This document shows positions 45,301-52,108 of a stretch of DNA of 64,000 nt, piece by piece (position 1 is the first letter of the stretch; each line of letters opens with the position of its first letter). The notes under the pieces are model-generated. The model made no database searches and was not told where the DNA came from. It was given only the letters and a program-made list of their open reading frames with translations. The DNA comes from Sulfurospirillum sp001602955. GTDB taxonomy: Bacteria > Campylobacterota > Campylobacteria > Campylobacterales > Sulfurospirillaceae. The DNA lies in NCBI GenBank assembly GCA_001602955.1, contig LVAC01000019.1, positions 124,001 to 188,000 of the forward strand, written 5' to 3'. The position numbers and the translations under genes are program-made.

Positions 45301-45311
45301 AACGGCATCAT
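39399..45311 (-). CDS. Bacterial alpha-2-macroglobulin, membrane-anchored, with intact thioester motif
   Basis: This YfhM-type bacterial alpha-2-macroglobulin has about 1970 residues and is thought to trap proteases that breach the outer membrane, in partnership with PBP1C. I chose ATG 45311 (or the next codon, 45308) because AAGGAG lies just upstream; the frame runs on to 45362. Instead of a lipobox, the N-terminus shows hydrophobic stretches (about 3-20, 25-40 and 68-85), so it looks anchored by membrane helices. Macroglobulin beta-domains follow, with a bait region in the middle. The thioester motif PYTCSEQLVSR (CxEQ, Cys at about 1497) is intact and precedes the helical thioester domain. 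Regions after about 1800 form the C-terminal receptor-like domains. Confidence 0.92.
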   Translation of the reverse strand: MMPLLRFLLLLPFYGLKFIGTLFKTMMVLLGKIASPLIGNIRWEAPEWFSHVSPLFHYAVNFIKKYPLRIATLIIFLALTFLGGQYGYHWYQNRPGAIDIAPTTYQEANIRIVKTPSPTNFRDKNPVFDHLIIDFGVQAAPLEALSTSVTEGIKLSPELDGTWKWNPNGTQLIFTPKKDWIMAQKYTISLNPTKLLAATIKTETKSLEFYTEDIKMTLSDKEFYQDPMSPLQKKSIFHVKFNYPIDIASFEKAVTLKITTKKDKLLSTPQFYVTYNDSKMDAWIHSEPLTLPEDLSQMKLHIQKGVSSSKPHSGKAEEVFSAMDIPGLYTLKITQVNTSVVKNANDKYEHALVVNTNDAVKGMDLLYAVTLWLLPEKNPDYPTIENYKWNTSAVTEKILSESKALTFQIADTQNEYEKTQSLIFNAPPNRYIFAQFKKGLHSVGGYQTGNTTASTLRVTDYPSTLQFMSKGSILSLNGEQKVSIAAQNVSGMKLDVKRVSPAELHHLVAFSYVSDFAHTRFNAVNENNFIERFTHKQPIKTLTPEEISYESIDLKPYFLKEEQGKRGVFLLQLMPWDTNKDQPIQYNAASQNTRDDRLIVVTDLGIIVKHAEDSSSDVFVQSISHGQPVENAKISVVGKNGKAVLSGFSDATGHIHFKPLNDFTNEKEPLMYLVEKGDDLSFLPIKEHAAAGKERSLNLSRFDIGGVKNGQEGELKAYLFSDRSVYKPGDTFHIGSILKTNKWDMPMKGMPLIAEIYDSRNMLIQSKNLTVDESGLNELSYTTQENVPTGEWNIYLYSINKNNHRTPLGSTTIHIKEFEPDRLNVSIKIDPKSTKHWLTPEELNATVSVQNLFGTPAQKLRVATTLTLTPASPSFEPFKGYSFYEDHSKTQTFTTKLEDAFTNQEGIATLKLGLTNYAPASYYVQLLSEAFEAESGRSVVSMSKTLVSPYPFFIGTKADGDMSYIKKDTVRKLHMIAVDPTMKQIGISNLKLELIENTYISVLTKQSSGVYKYESKLKEVPIGEQKIDISDQGYHYTLPTDKPGNYLLLLKNETGNILYKTSFAIAGNANVTRSLNRDAELKLTLSKKEYQPGDNIDISINAPYVGSGLITIERDKVYAWKWFKTTTTNSTQSIQLPKDLDGNAYVNVQFVRDPNSNEIFMSPLSYGVAPFNINVSKHHLDLSLESPKVVKPGTTLPIKIQTNEKQKVIVFAVDEGILQVARYDFQDPLKFFFRKKELSVESLQILDLILPEFSKLKESSAPGGDMTAFRSMHLNPFKRKSNKAVAFWSGIVEVDGEKILHYTVPDYFNGKLRVMAVAVTPQGIGAAQANTLVRGDFVLSPNAPFVVAPGDEFEVSLSVANNRDAHESSTPISIVATSSKHLNILENASQTLTIPEKSEGVVRFKMKASNMLGNADMTFVATNGSTSITRKENISVRPAVPFRTHVTIGQMHQAEETVGALRHMYDEYAKRTVTLAHSPSVLINGLSSYLENYPYTCSEQLVSRAIPALFLDSRPELSTQNGDTIRQRIDTTLEVLRTRQNSRGGFGLWRATVQSDPFVTAYVTQFLIEAYEKGKTIPNDMLRNANSYLQNVASDETNNDEYGLRLRAFAVYLLTRQNKVTTNLLSTVQSRLQNRFGDEWKNGLSALYLAASYKMLKMDKEANELLQEPWKSLSRAYSDAWWEGNYNDPLIQNATFLYVIVKHFPELASDIPTKALENMVLMLRQERYTSLSSAMSILAIEAYSTALLNKEKTDHLSISALDKENKTRLISTLKGLLVEGKFSDQDIKITLHNPSDIPAWYSVTQEGFDQIPDAKGYKNGLEIIRTYTDLDGKKINQVTLGEKINVHILVRSISSEHINNLAIIDLIPGGFEIVQQTSPTENKPDNDIWTSPAQLQGSSWNPVFTDTREDRMIIFGEATQTAQEFVYQIKASSVGTFIIPSAFGEAMYDRAVHALSPGEGTIHVIAPQTK

Positions 45312-45430
45312 AGGCTCCTTGAATGTATCGTGCTTCGGTAACGTAAAAGGCATACAAGGCATAGGGAGAATGCGAGACGGATAAAACAGAGAATCGTCAT
45401 ATAAGGGAGTATCATACCTTTTTCTATTTT

Positions 45431-45451
45431 AATGATACCCAAAAAGAGATA
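45431..45451. repeat. 21-bp direct repeat, right copy
   Basis: Identical to 36960-36980, same orientation, 8471 bases apart. It lies 74 bases upstream of queE and just upstream of the macroglobulin gene. Confidence 0.9.
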
Positions 45452-45525
45452 TAAAGAAAATTTTTGACGTGCTTTTTAGTGAAAATAGACTATGATAAAA
45501 GTATCAAAATGAGAGAAAGAGCGGT

Positions 45526-46104
45526 ATGTTAAACGTCGTTGAAATATTTTATTCTATTCAGGGCGAGGGTGCGCAAGTCGGCGTGCCTTGCGTTTTTATT
45601 CGCTTGCACGGGTGCAATTTGGCGTGTTCTTTTTGCGACGAGGAGCTTCATAAAGGTGCGTACGAGCGTTTGACGTTCGAGGCGGTTTTAGAGCGCATCG
45701 CCGCGTATCCTTCCAAAAATGTCATTATTACCGGAGGCGAGCCGAGTTTATACGATCTTCGCGATTTTATCGCCGTGTTGCATTCTCACATGTACCGCGT
45801 CGGCGTCGAGACGAACGGGTATAATTTCGCGCATATCGCCGATGCCGATTGGATCACGTACAGCCCGAAAGATTGGGACGCGATCGCTCTAAGCGGTTAC
45901 GACGAGATCAAGTTTGTGGTCGACAAGGACGCTTCGGTGGAAAAAATTGCGGCGTTTCAAAGCGATAAAGCGATGTTCATTCAACCGCAAAACAAGCCGC
46001 ACGCGCCTGACATGTCAAACGTTCGTTTTTGCCTCGAGTTTGTGATGCAACACCCTCAATTTACGTTTAGTGCGCAGTTGCACAAATTTTTAGGAGTCGA
46101 GTAA
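45526..46104 (+). CDS. queE: 7-carboxy-7-deazaguanine synthase (QueE)
   Basis: This radical-SAM enzyme rearranges 6-carboxytetrahydropterin to 7-carboxy-7-deazaguanine in the preQ0 pathway. It has 192 residues, a compact version. The cluster-binding CX3CX2C motif is CNLACSFC (Cys30, 34, 37). The GGEPS motif is in IITGGEPSLYD, and VETNGY contributes to SAM binding. It begins FYSIQGEGAQVGVPCVFIRL, diagnostic for QueE. It shares its last base with the queC start codon and so is translationally coupled. Confidence 0.96.
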   Translation: MLNVVEIFYSIQGEGAQVGVPCVFIRLHGCNLACSFCDEELHKGAYERLTFEAVLERIAAYPSKNVIITGGEPSLYDLRDFIAVLHSHMYRVGVETNGYNFAHIADADWITYSPKDWDAIALSGYDEIKFVVDKDASVEKIAAFQSDKAMFIQPQNKPHAPDMSNVRFCLEFVMQHPQFTFSAQLHKFLGVE

Positions 46105-46772
46105 TGAAAAAAGCTTTGGTCGTTTTTAGCGGAGGACAAGACAGCACGACCTGCCTTGGATGGGCGAAAAATCGTTTTGATTACGTTGAGACGATTACGT
46201 TTGATTACGGGCAAAAGCACCGTGTCGAAATCGCACAGGCGCAAAAGATTGCCGAAATCTTACATGTTAAAAATACGGTACTGAGTTTAGATGCTTTTTC
46301 ACAGCTCAACGACTCGGCGTTGATCGATGCGACGCAAGACATTAGCGCGCATCATAAAACGCACACCAATCTTCCCGCCTCGTTCGTGCCCAACCGCAAC
46401 GCCATTTTCTTTACGCTAGCGCATGCATTTGCCCAAAAACAAGGCATCGAGCATTTGGTCATCGGTGTCAATCAGACCGATTATTCGGGCTATCCCGATT
46501 GCAGAGAGCCGTTTGTCAAAGCGTTGGAACTTGCGCTTAATCTTGGCAGCGAGGCTAACATCACGTTTCATTACCCTTTGATGCATCTCACCAAAGCCGA
46601 AACCTTTGCGCTTTCCCATGAAGAGGGCGTGTTGGACTTGGTGATTGACGAGTCGCATACGTGTTACAACGGCGTGCATACGCACAAACACGCATGGGGT
46701 TACGGGTGCGGCGAATGCCCCGCGTGCATGCTACGAAAACAAGGGTTTGAGGCGTTTTGCAAAGGCCGATAA
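46104..46772 (+). CDS. queC: 7-cyano-7-deazaguanine synthase (QueC)
   Basis: QueC uses ATP and ammonia to convert 7-carboxy-7-deazaguanine to preQ0. It has 222 residues. The PP-loop SGGQDSTT is at 9-16, and FDYGQKHRVE and FVPNRNAIFFTLA are conserved. The zinc site is formed by the Cys in HTCYNG and the cluster CGECPACMLR near the C-terminus. It overlaps queE by one base. A TTACATGTAA site lies 14 bases after the stop. Confidence 0.97.
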   Translation: MKKALVVFSGGQDSTTCLGWAKNRFDYVETITFDYGQKHRVEIAQAQKIAEILHVKNTVLSLDAFSQLNDSALIDATQDISAHHKTHTNLPASFVPNRNAIFFTLAHAFAQKQGIEHLVIGVNQTDYSGYPDCREPFVKALELALNLGSEANITFHYPLMHLTKAETFALSHEEGVLDLVIDESHTCYNGVHTHKHAWGYGCGECPACMLRKQGFEAFCKGR

Positions 46773-46827
46773 AGCTTTACATGTAAGCGTTAAAAAAGTA
46801 CAATCAGTAAAAAATAAAGGCAAAGCC

Positions 46828-47229
46828 ATGAGCGATACTCTTTTGCGTTTTAGGCAGCGGTTTTCCAATTATGAGAAGTCTCTCAGACAGCTTAAAATGA
46901 CCGTGGAAAAAGAGAGCCTCAATGAGATTGAAAAAGCCGGACTTATTCAGTTTTTTGAAGTCGGCTTTGAGCTAGCATGGAAAGTGATGAAAGACTACCT
47001 CGTGGCGGAAGGCTATGAGGTCAAAAGTCCCCGAGAGAGCATCAAGCAAGCTTTTCAATACGGACTCATCGATGATGGCGCATTGTGGCTTGAAGCCCTT
47101 GAAAAACGCAACCTTAGTGCGCACACGTATGATGAAAGCATTTTAGATGAACTTGAAACGCTCATCGTTCATACCTACTACCCGATGATGGAAAAACTCC
47201 AAGATGTATTGGCAAAAAAAACATGCTAG
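46828..47229 (+). CDS. HEPN-family toxin (HepT/HI0074-like)
   Basis: This 133-residue all-helical HEPN protein, previously annotated as a nucleotidyltransferase substrate-binding protein, has the toxin RNase motif Rx4HxY as RNLSAHTY near residue 93. It begins LLRFRQRFSNYEKSLRQL, followed by IQFFEVGFELAWKVMKDYL, typical of HI0074. The frame is open upstream into queC, but ATG 46828 is preceded by AAAGG and is the natural start. It overlaps the MNT gene by 7 bp. Such pairs are type VII toxin-antitoxin systems in which the nucleotidyltransferase AMPylates and silences the toxin; activity here is inferred. Confidence 0.9.
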   Translation: MSDTLLRFRQRFSNYEKSLRQLKMTVEKESLNEIEKAGLIQFFEVGFELAWKVMKDYLVAEGYEVKSPRESIKQAFQYGLIDDGALWLEALEKRNLSAHTYDESILDELETLIVHTYYPMMEKLQDVLAKKTC

Positions 47230-47540
47230 GGTTGAGTGACAAAGAACTCTCAATCTTGCGTGAAGTTTTTGCAAAGTTCAATGCCATCGAAGAAGTCGTT
47301 CTCTTTGGTTCTCGCGCCAGAGGTACACACCAAAAAGCTTCCGATGTTGATCTTGCCATCAAAGGCAAAAATATCGACCTCGATACGCTTGCAAAACTGA
47401 CTTATATCCTCGAAGAAGAAACCAATTTACCCTATTTTTTTGATGTGGTGATGTACGATAAAATCAAAGATGATGCGTTGAAAAGAGCGATAGACGAGGG
47501 TGGGGAAAAGATATATACTGGAGTATTTCTATGCAAATGA
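47223..47540 (+). CDS. MNT-type minimal nucleotidyltransferase antitoxin (MntA/HI0073-like)
   Basis: This 105-residue minimal nucleotidyltransferase has the GSx10DxD motif as GSRARGTHQKASDVD (about 29-43), with a further acidic residue in PYFFDVVMYD (about 81). It probably uses ATP to AMPylate the tyrosine next to the HEPN active site of the preceding protein. The 3' end overlaps the DHCW cupin gene by 10 bp, so the three genes form one transcription unit. Confidence 0.9.
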   Translation: MLGLSDKELSILREVFAKFNAIEEVVLFGSRARGTHQKASDVDLAIKGKNIDLDTLAKLTYILEEETNLPYFFDVVMYDKIKDDALKRAIDEGGEKIYTGVFLCK

Positions 47541-47860
47541 CAAATATTCTTTTCACCACAACCGATTGGGCGAAGATTGAGGCAGTAGAGCACAAAGGCG
47601 AAAGCGGCAGTGCCTTTTGGCGAACGAAGCAGTGTGGAAGCATTCGTGTGCGTATGGTGGAGTATACGGCTGGTTATAAAGCCGATCATTGGTGTCAAAA
47701 AGGGCATATTCTTTTGTGTTTGGAGGGTGAGCTTTACACGGAGCTTGAAAACGGTGAAGTGCATCTTTTGAAGGCGGGTATGAGTTATGAAGTGGCGGAT
47801 GAGACGATGGCGCATCGCTCGTATACGCCCTGTGGAGCGAAGCTTTTTATCGTTGATTGA
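47531..47860 (+). CDS. DHCW-motif cupin-fold protein
   Basis: This 109-residue small cupin barrel is named for its family motif, seen here as ADHWCQKGHILLCLEGEL (about 50-67). The His residues there and MAHRSYTP near the C-terminus would form a metal site. The reaction is unknown. It overlaps the MNT gene by 10 bp; the ATG two codons in is an alternative start. A TTTACATGTAAGG palindrome occupies the short gap before the next gene. Confidence 0.87.
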   Translation: MQMTNILFTTTDWAKIEAVEHKGESGSAFWRTKQCGSIRVRMVEYTAGYKADHWCQKGHILLCLEGELYTELENGEVHLLKAGMSYEVADETMAHRSYTPCGAKLFIVD

Positions 47861-47881
47861 TCTTTACATGTAAGGATTTTT

Positions 47882-49210
47882 ATGAGCAAAGAAACTTACC
47901 AATGGCTTGAGCAGGAGCTTCCCTCTTGGGTCAAAGAGGGGCTTGTCAGTGAAGGGAGTGCGCAAGCACTTTTACAGCGTTATGCAGGTGAAAAAGCCTC
48001 TTCGCGCTCTTCGGGTACGGCATTTAGCCTTTTGGGATTTGTCCTTGTGGGACTGGGGATCATCTCCATTTTGGCGTATAACTGGGATGAGCTTGGGCAT
48101 TTGGAGCGAACGCTTTTGGCGGTTTTGCTTTTGGTAGGCGCGCAAGCGTTTGCATTTTGGGTAAGGCGTTACCGTGCAAGCGACGCGGCACTGCGAGAGG
48201 GAAGCGGCGTCTTTTGGTTTTTGATGACGGGTGCTTCGCTTGCGATCATCGGGCAGACGTATCATTTGGGCGGCTCGATGCTGGATTTTCTAAGTATCTG
48301 GCTGTTGCTCTCTTTGGGAATTGCGTGGGTGCTTCCCTCTTCGGGCGCGGCATTTTTTCAGATGATTTTGTGGACGTTTGTGTGGCTTGGAAGCCGGGAT
48401 GAAATGCGTGAAGTGTTTTCTTCGGAACACTCCTTTTTAAGCCCGTGGATGCTTGCCTTGCTTGCTCTGAGTTGGTTGGGTTTTTATGCGCTACGGTACC
48501 GCAAAGAAAGAAATGCCTATGCAACGCTTCTGCTTGGTTGGGCACTTGCCGTGTGCGTTCTGGCGGTAGGTGCCGTTGAAATGCTTCTGGCAACCTATCC
48601 CGAGCAAAATGTTCGTATGCTCAGTATGCTCTTTGCTCTTTTCTTTGCTATCTATTATCTTTTGGGGAAGATGTATTTTTTTTGGGGAGAAAAATCATGG
48701 CAACGTCCTTTTGAGCGTATGGGTAAACTAGGAGCTTTGGTGCTTGTGTTGGCGCATGTCTCTTTCAATGCCGGCACATGGCTCTTAAGATTTGACTTAG
48801 AGCCTACGCGCTACAACAGCCTTTTGGGATTGTTGCTCATGCTGCTTTTTGGCGTACTGTTGATTTTGTTTATTCGCAAAGAGCAGAAGCTTCCCTCGGA
48901 AATACTTGTGTGCGCCGTACCTATCATCGTGTTAGGGTACAACCTGTTACACACGATGCCCTATAGTGCGATGTTCTTTGTGAATGCTTCGGTAATTTTA
49001 GGGGCAGGGTGGATGATTTACTGCGGGATCAAAGAGGTGACGCTCGGACTGGTCAATCAAGGGATGATCGTGATTGCCTTGGTGATCTGGATTCATTTTT
49101 TCAATGCCAACTTTGATCTGGTTGCCAAAGGCATGGCGTTTATCGTCACGGGCATTCTTTTTTTAAGCCTCAATGCCTTTTTGAAACGCCGTTTTAGGGG
49201 TGTGGCATGA
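47882..49210 (+). CDS. DUF2157 membrane protein
   Basis: This 442-residue membrane protein has an N-terminal soluble helical DUF2157 domain (WLEQELPSWVKEGLVSEGSAQALLQRY, about 8-34) and then about 12 hydrophobic helices to the C-terminus. ILAYNWDELGHLERTLLA is the conserved link into the first helix. The function is unknown. It overlaps the GDYXXLXY gene by 4 bp; the two families are regularly paired, suggesting a membrane complex. Confidence 0.88.
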   Translation: MSKETYQWLEQELPSWVKEGLVSEGSAQALLQRYAGEKASSRSSGTAFSLLGFVLVGLGIISILAYNWDELGHLERTLLAVLLLVGAQAFAFWVRRYRASDAALREGSGVFWFLMTGASLAIIGQTYHLGGSMLDFLSIWLLLSLGIAWVLPSSGAAFFQMILWTFVWLGSRDEMREVFSSEHSFLSPWMLALLALSWLGFYALRYRKERNAYATLLLGWALAVCVLAVGAVEMLLATYPEQNVRMLSMLFALFFAIYYLLGKMYFFWGEKSWQRPFERMGKLGALVLVLAHVSFNAGTWLLRFDLEPTRYNSLLGLLLMLLFGVLLILFIRKEQKLPSEILVCAVPIIVLGYNLLHTMPYSAMFFVNASVILGAGWMIYCGIKEVTLGLVNQGMIVIALVIWIHFFNANFDLVAKGMAFIVTGILFLSLNAFLKRRFRGVA

Positions 49211-49797
49211 AACGAATGCAACGCCTTTTAGGGATTCTTTTTGGTTTCATATGCGCGGTGCAACTGGGCGTGATCGGATGGAGTATTTGGAGTTACGAGC
49301 GCATTTTAAAGGAAGGCGAAGTCTACTTTTTTAACGTTTTACCTCTTGATCCTTACGATGCGTTTCGGGGGCGTTACGTGACGCTTCGTTTTGAAAATGC
49401 GAACAAAGCTCCCGCCGGCGACACGACACCGCAGGAGCATCGTTCTAAAGCCTATGCGATATTGGAGCACACGCAAGAGGGCGATCGCATCAAAGAGATG
49501 CGTTTTTCCAAACCCGTAAGCGGAAATTTTTTGGAAGTGAACGTGCACTCTACGATGGCGGCGCAAAAAACCGATGTCTCAAATACGGTCTATTTTTCAC
49601 TCCCGTTTGATCGTTTCTACCTGCGAGAAGATAGAGCACCCAAAGCCGAGCGCATTTTGAGAATGCGCGACGTAAACGTAAGCGTGAAAGCTTCTTTGCG
49701 CGTTTTAAACGGAAAAGCGGTGATTGAAAATCTCTGGATAGAAGGCGTGCCTTTGGTCGAGTGGATGCGTCGGCACGAAGAAGCGCGTTCGCGTTAA
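49207..49797 (+). CDS. GDYXXLXY-domain protein
   Basis: This 196-residue protein has one N-terminal membrane helix (about 7-28) followed by an extracytoplasmic domain whose core reads PLDPYDAFRGRYVTLRFEN (about 46-64), the position of the family's GDYxxLxY motif, with Gly-Arg instead of Gly-Asp. The RxxRYxxLRFE form is common in relatives. It overlaps the DUF2157 gene by 4 bp and presumably works with it. The biochemical role is unknown. Confidence 0.85.
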   Translation: MKRMQRLLGILFGFICAVQLGVIGWSIWSYERILKEGEVYFFNVLPLDPYDAFRGRYVTLRFENANKAPAGDTTPQEHRSKAYAILEHTQEGDRIKEMRFSKPVSGNFLEVNVHSTMAAQKTDVSNTVYFSLPFDRFYLREDRAPKAERILRMRDVNVSVKASLRVLNGKAVIENLWIEGVPLVEWMRRHEEARSR

Positions 49798-49824
49798 ACG
49801 CCCGAGGCGTCTTGACATGTAAGC

Positions 49825-50235
49825 CTATTCGTCAAGCGTATCGGTGTCGATGTTTCCTTTTTGAAGTGCTTGTCGTGCTTTTTGTGCGAGCATTTCATAG
49901 TGTTTGCGAAATGCGTCGATTTGGTCTTCTTCGAGCTCTTCCAAGTCCAGTAAGGCGTTGTGCGCGCCTTTGGTAACGCGAATCAGCTCGTCAAGTTTCA
50001 CTTGCATCGCTTCTGTGTCGCGGTTTTGCGTGTTTTGAATCACAAAAACCATAATAAACGTAATGATCGTCGTTGAGGTATTGATGGCGAGTTGCCACGT
50101 ATCGCTGTAGTGAAAAAAAGGACCGCTCACAAGCCAAACGACGATGAGAAGAATCGAGAGCGCAAACGTCGCGGATTTTCCCGTGAGTTTAGCAATATAC
50201 TTCGTAAATTGCGAGTACCATGTATGCGAATTCAT
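49825..50235 (-). CDS. Low-affinity iron permease family protein
   Basis: This 136-residue protein of the iron permease family is related to the fungal Fet4 domain. It has two membrane helices (about 22-43 and 50-68) around the signature GPFFHYSDTWQLAINTSTTIITFIMVFVIQNTQNRD, then a soluble helical tail rich in Glu. Despite the name, iron transport by bacterial members is unproven. It lies 25 bases after the thioesterase gene and may be the last gene of the phoU-phoBR transcript. Confidence 0.87.
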   Translation of the reverse strand: MNSHTWYSQFTKYIAKLTGKSATFALSILLIVVWLVSGPFFHYSDTWQLAINTSTTIITFIMVFVIQNTQNRDTEAMQVKLDELIRVTKGAHNALLDLEELEEDQIDAFRKHYEMLAQKARQALQKGNIDTDTLDE

Positions 50236-50260
50236 CGTCCCTCCTTGTCGCGTTCGGGGA

Positions 50261-50680
50261 TTATTTTTGTTCGATTCCTAAGGCTAAAAGTTCGTTGGCG
50301 GTGTGCGGAATGGGTTTTTTGTTGCCTTCGTTATCCACGTTGACGTAGGTAATAACGGCACTCGTGACATGTAAGCAGCGGCGCGTGCCCTCGATCGAGC
50401 GTTCGGAGTTGACTTCGACTTGCGTCGTGATGGACGTCGTACCGACCCTGATGATTTTAGCGTAACAGCTCAAAATATCGCCGACTTTCACCGCTTCTTT
50501 AAACTCCAAGGAGTTGACGGCGACCGTAACGACGCGAGAGACGTTGAGATCGCGTGCGGCAAGACTGCCGGCAATGTCGATTTGCGACATAATCCATCCG
50601 CCGAAGATATTGCCGGCGGGATTGGTATCTTTGGGCATCGCGACGATTTTAATACGGGGTTCTCCCATGTTGTACATCAT
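50261..50680 (-). CDS. Acyl-CoA thioesterase (YciA-like, hotdog fold)
   Basis: This 139-residue hotdog-fold thioesterase hydrolyses acyl-CoA. Family features are AMPKDTNPAGNIFGGWIMSQIDIAGSLAA (about 14-42, with the catalytic Asn-Pro-x-Gly-x-x-Phe-Gly-Gly loop) and VTVAVNSLEFKEAVKVGDILSCYA. It lies 27 bases after phoR on the same strand. The first two codons are both ATG after AAAGG; either may be used. Confidence 0.9.
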   Translation of the reverse strand: MMYNMGEPRIKIVAMPKDTNPAGNIFGGWIMSQIDIAGSLAARDLNVSRVVTVAVNSLEFKEAVKVGDILSCYAKIIRVGTTSITTQVEVNSERSIEGTRRCLHVTSAVITYVNVDNEGNKKPIPHTANELLALGIEQK

Positions 50681-50707
50681 TGACCTTTATAAACAAATTC
50701 GAGCGTA

Positions 50708-52108
50708 TCATAATACAGAATTGTTTGAAGGCAATTTAAACGAAAAATCAGATCCGACGCCTAAGCTACTTTGTATCTCCAAAGCGGTGTTGTGCAATTT
50801 TAAGATGTAACTCACGAGGGCGAGTCCAAGCCCCATCGAATTGTCCCATGAATGCGAGTTGGAGCGGTAAAACTTATGGGTAATTTTTTCGATCTCTTCT
50901 TCTTTGATGCCGATGCCCTGATCTTTGACATGTAAGACGTCTTCTTCAATGCTCAGGCGAATCGTATCGTCGGAATATTTGAGTGCGTTGTCGATGAGAT
51001 TGGAGACGACGATCTCCATCATCGTGCGGTCCGCGTAGATGCTATAGGTTTCGGGTAAAGCGCAAACGATGTTGCGCGAAGGGTTTTTTTCGCGAAAGCT
51101 TTGCGCGACGTCGTTGAGGACTTTTACGATGTCGAACGTACTGTTTTGCGCGGTAAAATCGCCGTTTTCAAATTTGGTCGTCAGCGTCAAGCGGTCGATC
51201 ATCGTGGAAATTTTTTGCGCGTTTTGTGCGATTTTGCCTAAAAAGCGCTCTTTAATTTGCATGTTCGCGTTGGGATCGTCAAGCAGCGTTTGCGCATAGC
51301 CGACGATAGAGGCGATGGGGTTTTTAAATTCGTGGCTGATGGCGGAGATGACGTCGCTTCGTTGTTGGGAAATGAGCTTGATTTTGGCGGTGTATTTGCG
51401 TTTTTGTTTGGCGCGTTTTTCCAGTTTTGCGGCCAGTTTTTTCAAGTAGTTGGCAATTTCGAAAAATTCCAAACTAAAGTGCGACGAAATCGTAATGCGG
51501 TACTCTTTATCGGCGATTTGTTGAAGGTTTTCGACGATTTTATCGATCTCTTGGCGTATTTTTTTACTGAAAAGATACGCGCCGTAAAGCCCCGCAAGAA
51601 GCGCACTACCGAAGATAAGCGTTAGTTTCGTCCATAAGGCGTAAAAGTTGTGCATGATCGTATCGATGTTGATCGCAAGGCGTAAAAAATAGGTTTGATC
51701 GTGCATCGAAAAACGGTGAGCGACGTACAAAAGGGTACTGCCCAGCGTGTCCGAAAAACGTGAAGAGGTTCCAAAGGGCGTTTTCTCGGATTTGAGTATT
51801 TCTTCGCGGTGAAGGTGGTTGTCCATCGTCTCTTTGTCGTGGTCGCTGTCGGCGATGACCGCGCCTTTGGCGTCGATGAGCGTAAAGCGAATCTGCGTCG
51901 CCTCTTTAAAACGTTTGGCAAAAGCGTTGAGGTCGTCCATCTCGGGGAGTTCGCGTACCAAAATTTGGATGTGCGATTCCAAGCGGCTTTGGTAATGTTC
52001 CATATTGTCGTTTTGAATCGCGACGTAACTCACGATGCCGCACAAAAGTAAGGTCGCGATAAACAGGGCGATAAACGAGCGAATGATGTGCTGATGAAGC
52101 ATTAGCAT
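50708..52108 (-). CDS. phoR: PhoR-like sensor histidine kinase
   Basis: This inner-membrane histidine kinase, about 466 residues, pairs with the response regulator encoded just upstream. Two membrane helices (about 7-28 and 160-181) flank a 130-residue periplasmic sensor region. A HAMP-like linker and coiled coil follow, then the H-box SAISHEFKNPIASIVGYAQ, the N-box SNLIDNALKYSDD and the G-boxes DQGIGIKEEE and GLGLALVSYIL. ATG 52108 overlaps the phoB stop by 7 bp and has AGGAT upstream. The assignment to phosphate control rests on adjacency to phoB-phoU and on the Pho-box candidates nearby; the periplasmic domain itself is not diagnostic. Confidence 0.88.
   Translation of the reverse strand: MLMLHQHIIRSFIALFIATLLLCGIVSYVAIQNDNMEHYQSRLESHIQILVRELPEMDDLNAFAKRFKEATQIRFTLIDAKGAVIADSDHDKETMDNHLHREEILKSEKTPFGTSSRFSDTLGSTLLYVAHRFSMHDQTYFLRLAINIDTIMHNFYALWTKLTLIFGSALLAGLYGAYLFSKKIRQEIDKIVENLQQIADKEYRITISSHFSLEFFEIANYLKKLAAKLEKRAKQKRKYTAKIKLISQQRSDVISAISHEFKNPIASIVGYAQTLLDDPNANMQIKERFLGKIAQNAQKISTMIDRLTLTTKFENGDFTAQNSTFDIVKVLNDVAQSFREKNPSRNIVCALPETYSIYADRTMMEIVVSNLIDNALKYSDDTIRLSIEEDVLHVKDQGIGIKEEEIEKITHKFYRSNSHSWDNSMGLGLALVSYILKLHNTALEIQSSLGVGSDFSFKLPSNNSVL

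Noticed and set aside
36960..45451. Transposon or integrative element carrying pbpC and the macroglobulin gene
   Set aside because: Direct repeats are present, but there is no recombinase gene and no terminal inverted repeats, so only an insertion scar is claimed.
47432..47815. 127-residue minus-strand ORF opposite the MNT and cupin genes
   Set aside because: Both plus-strand genes have recognised motifs and overlaps; the minus frame shows none.
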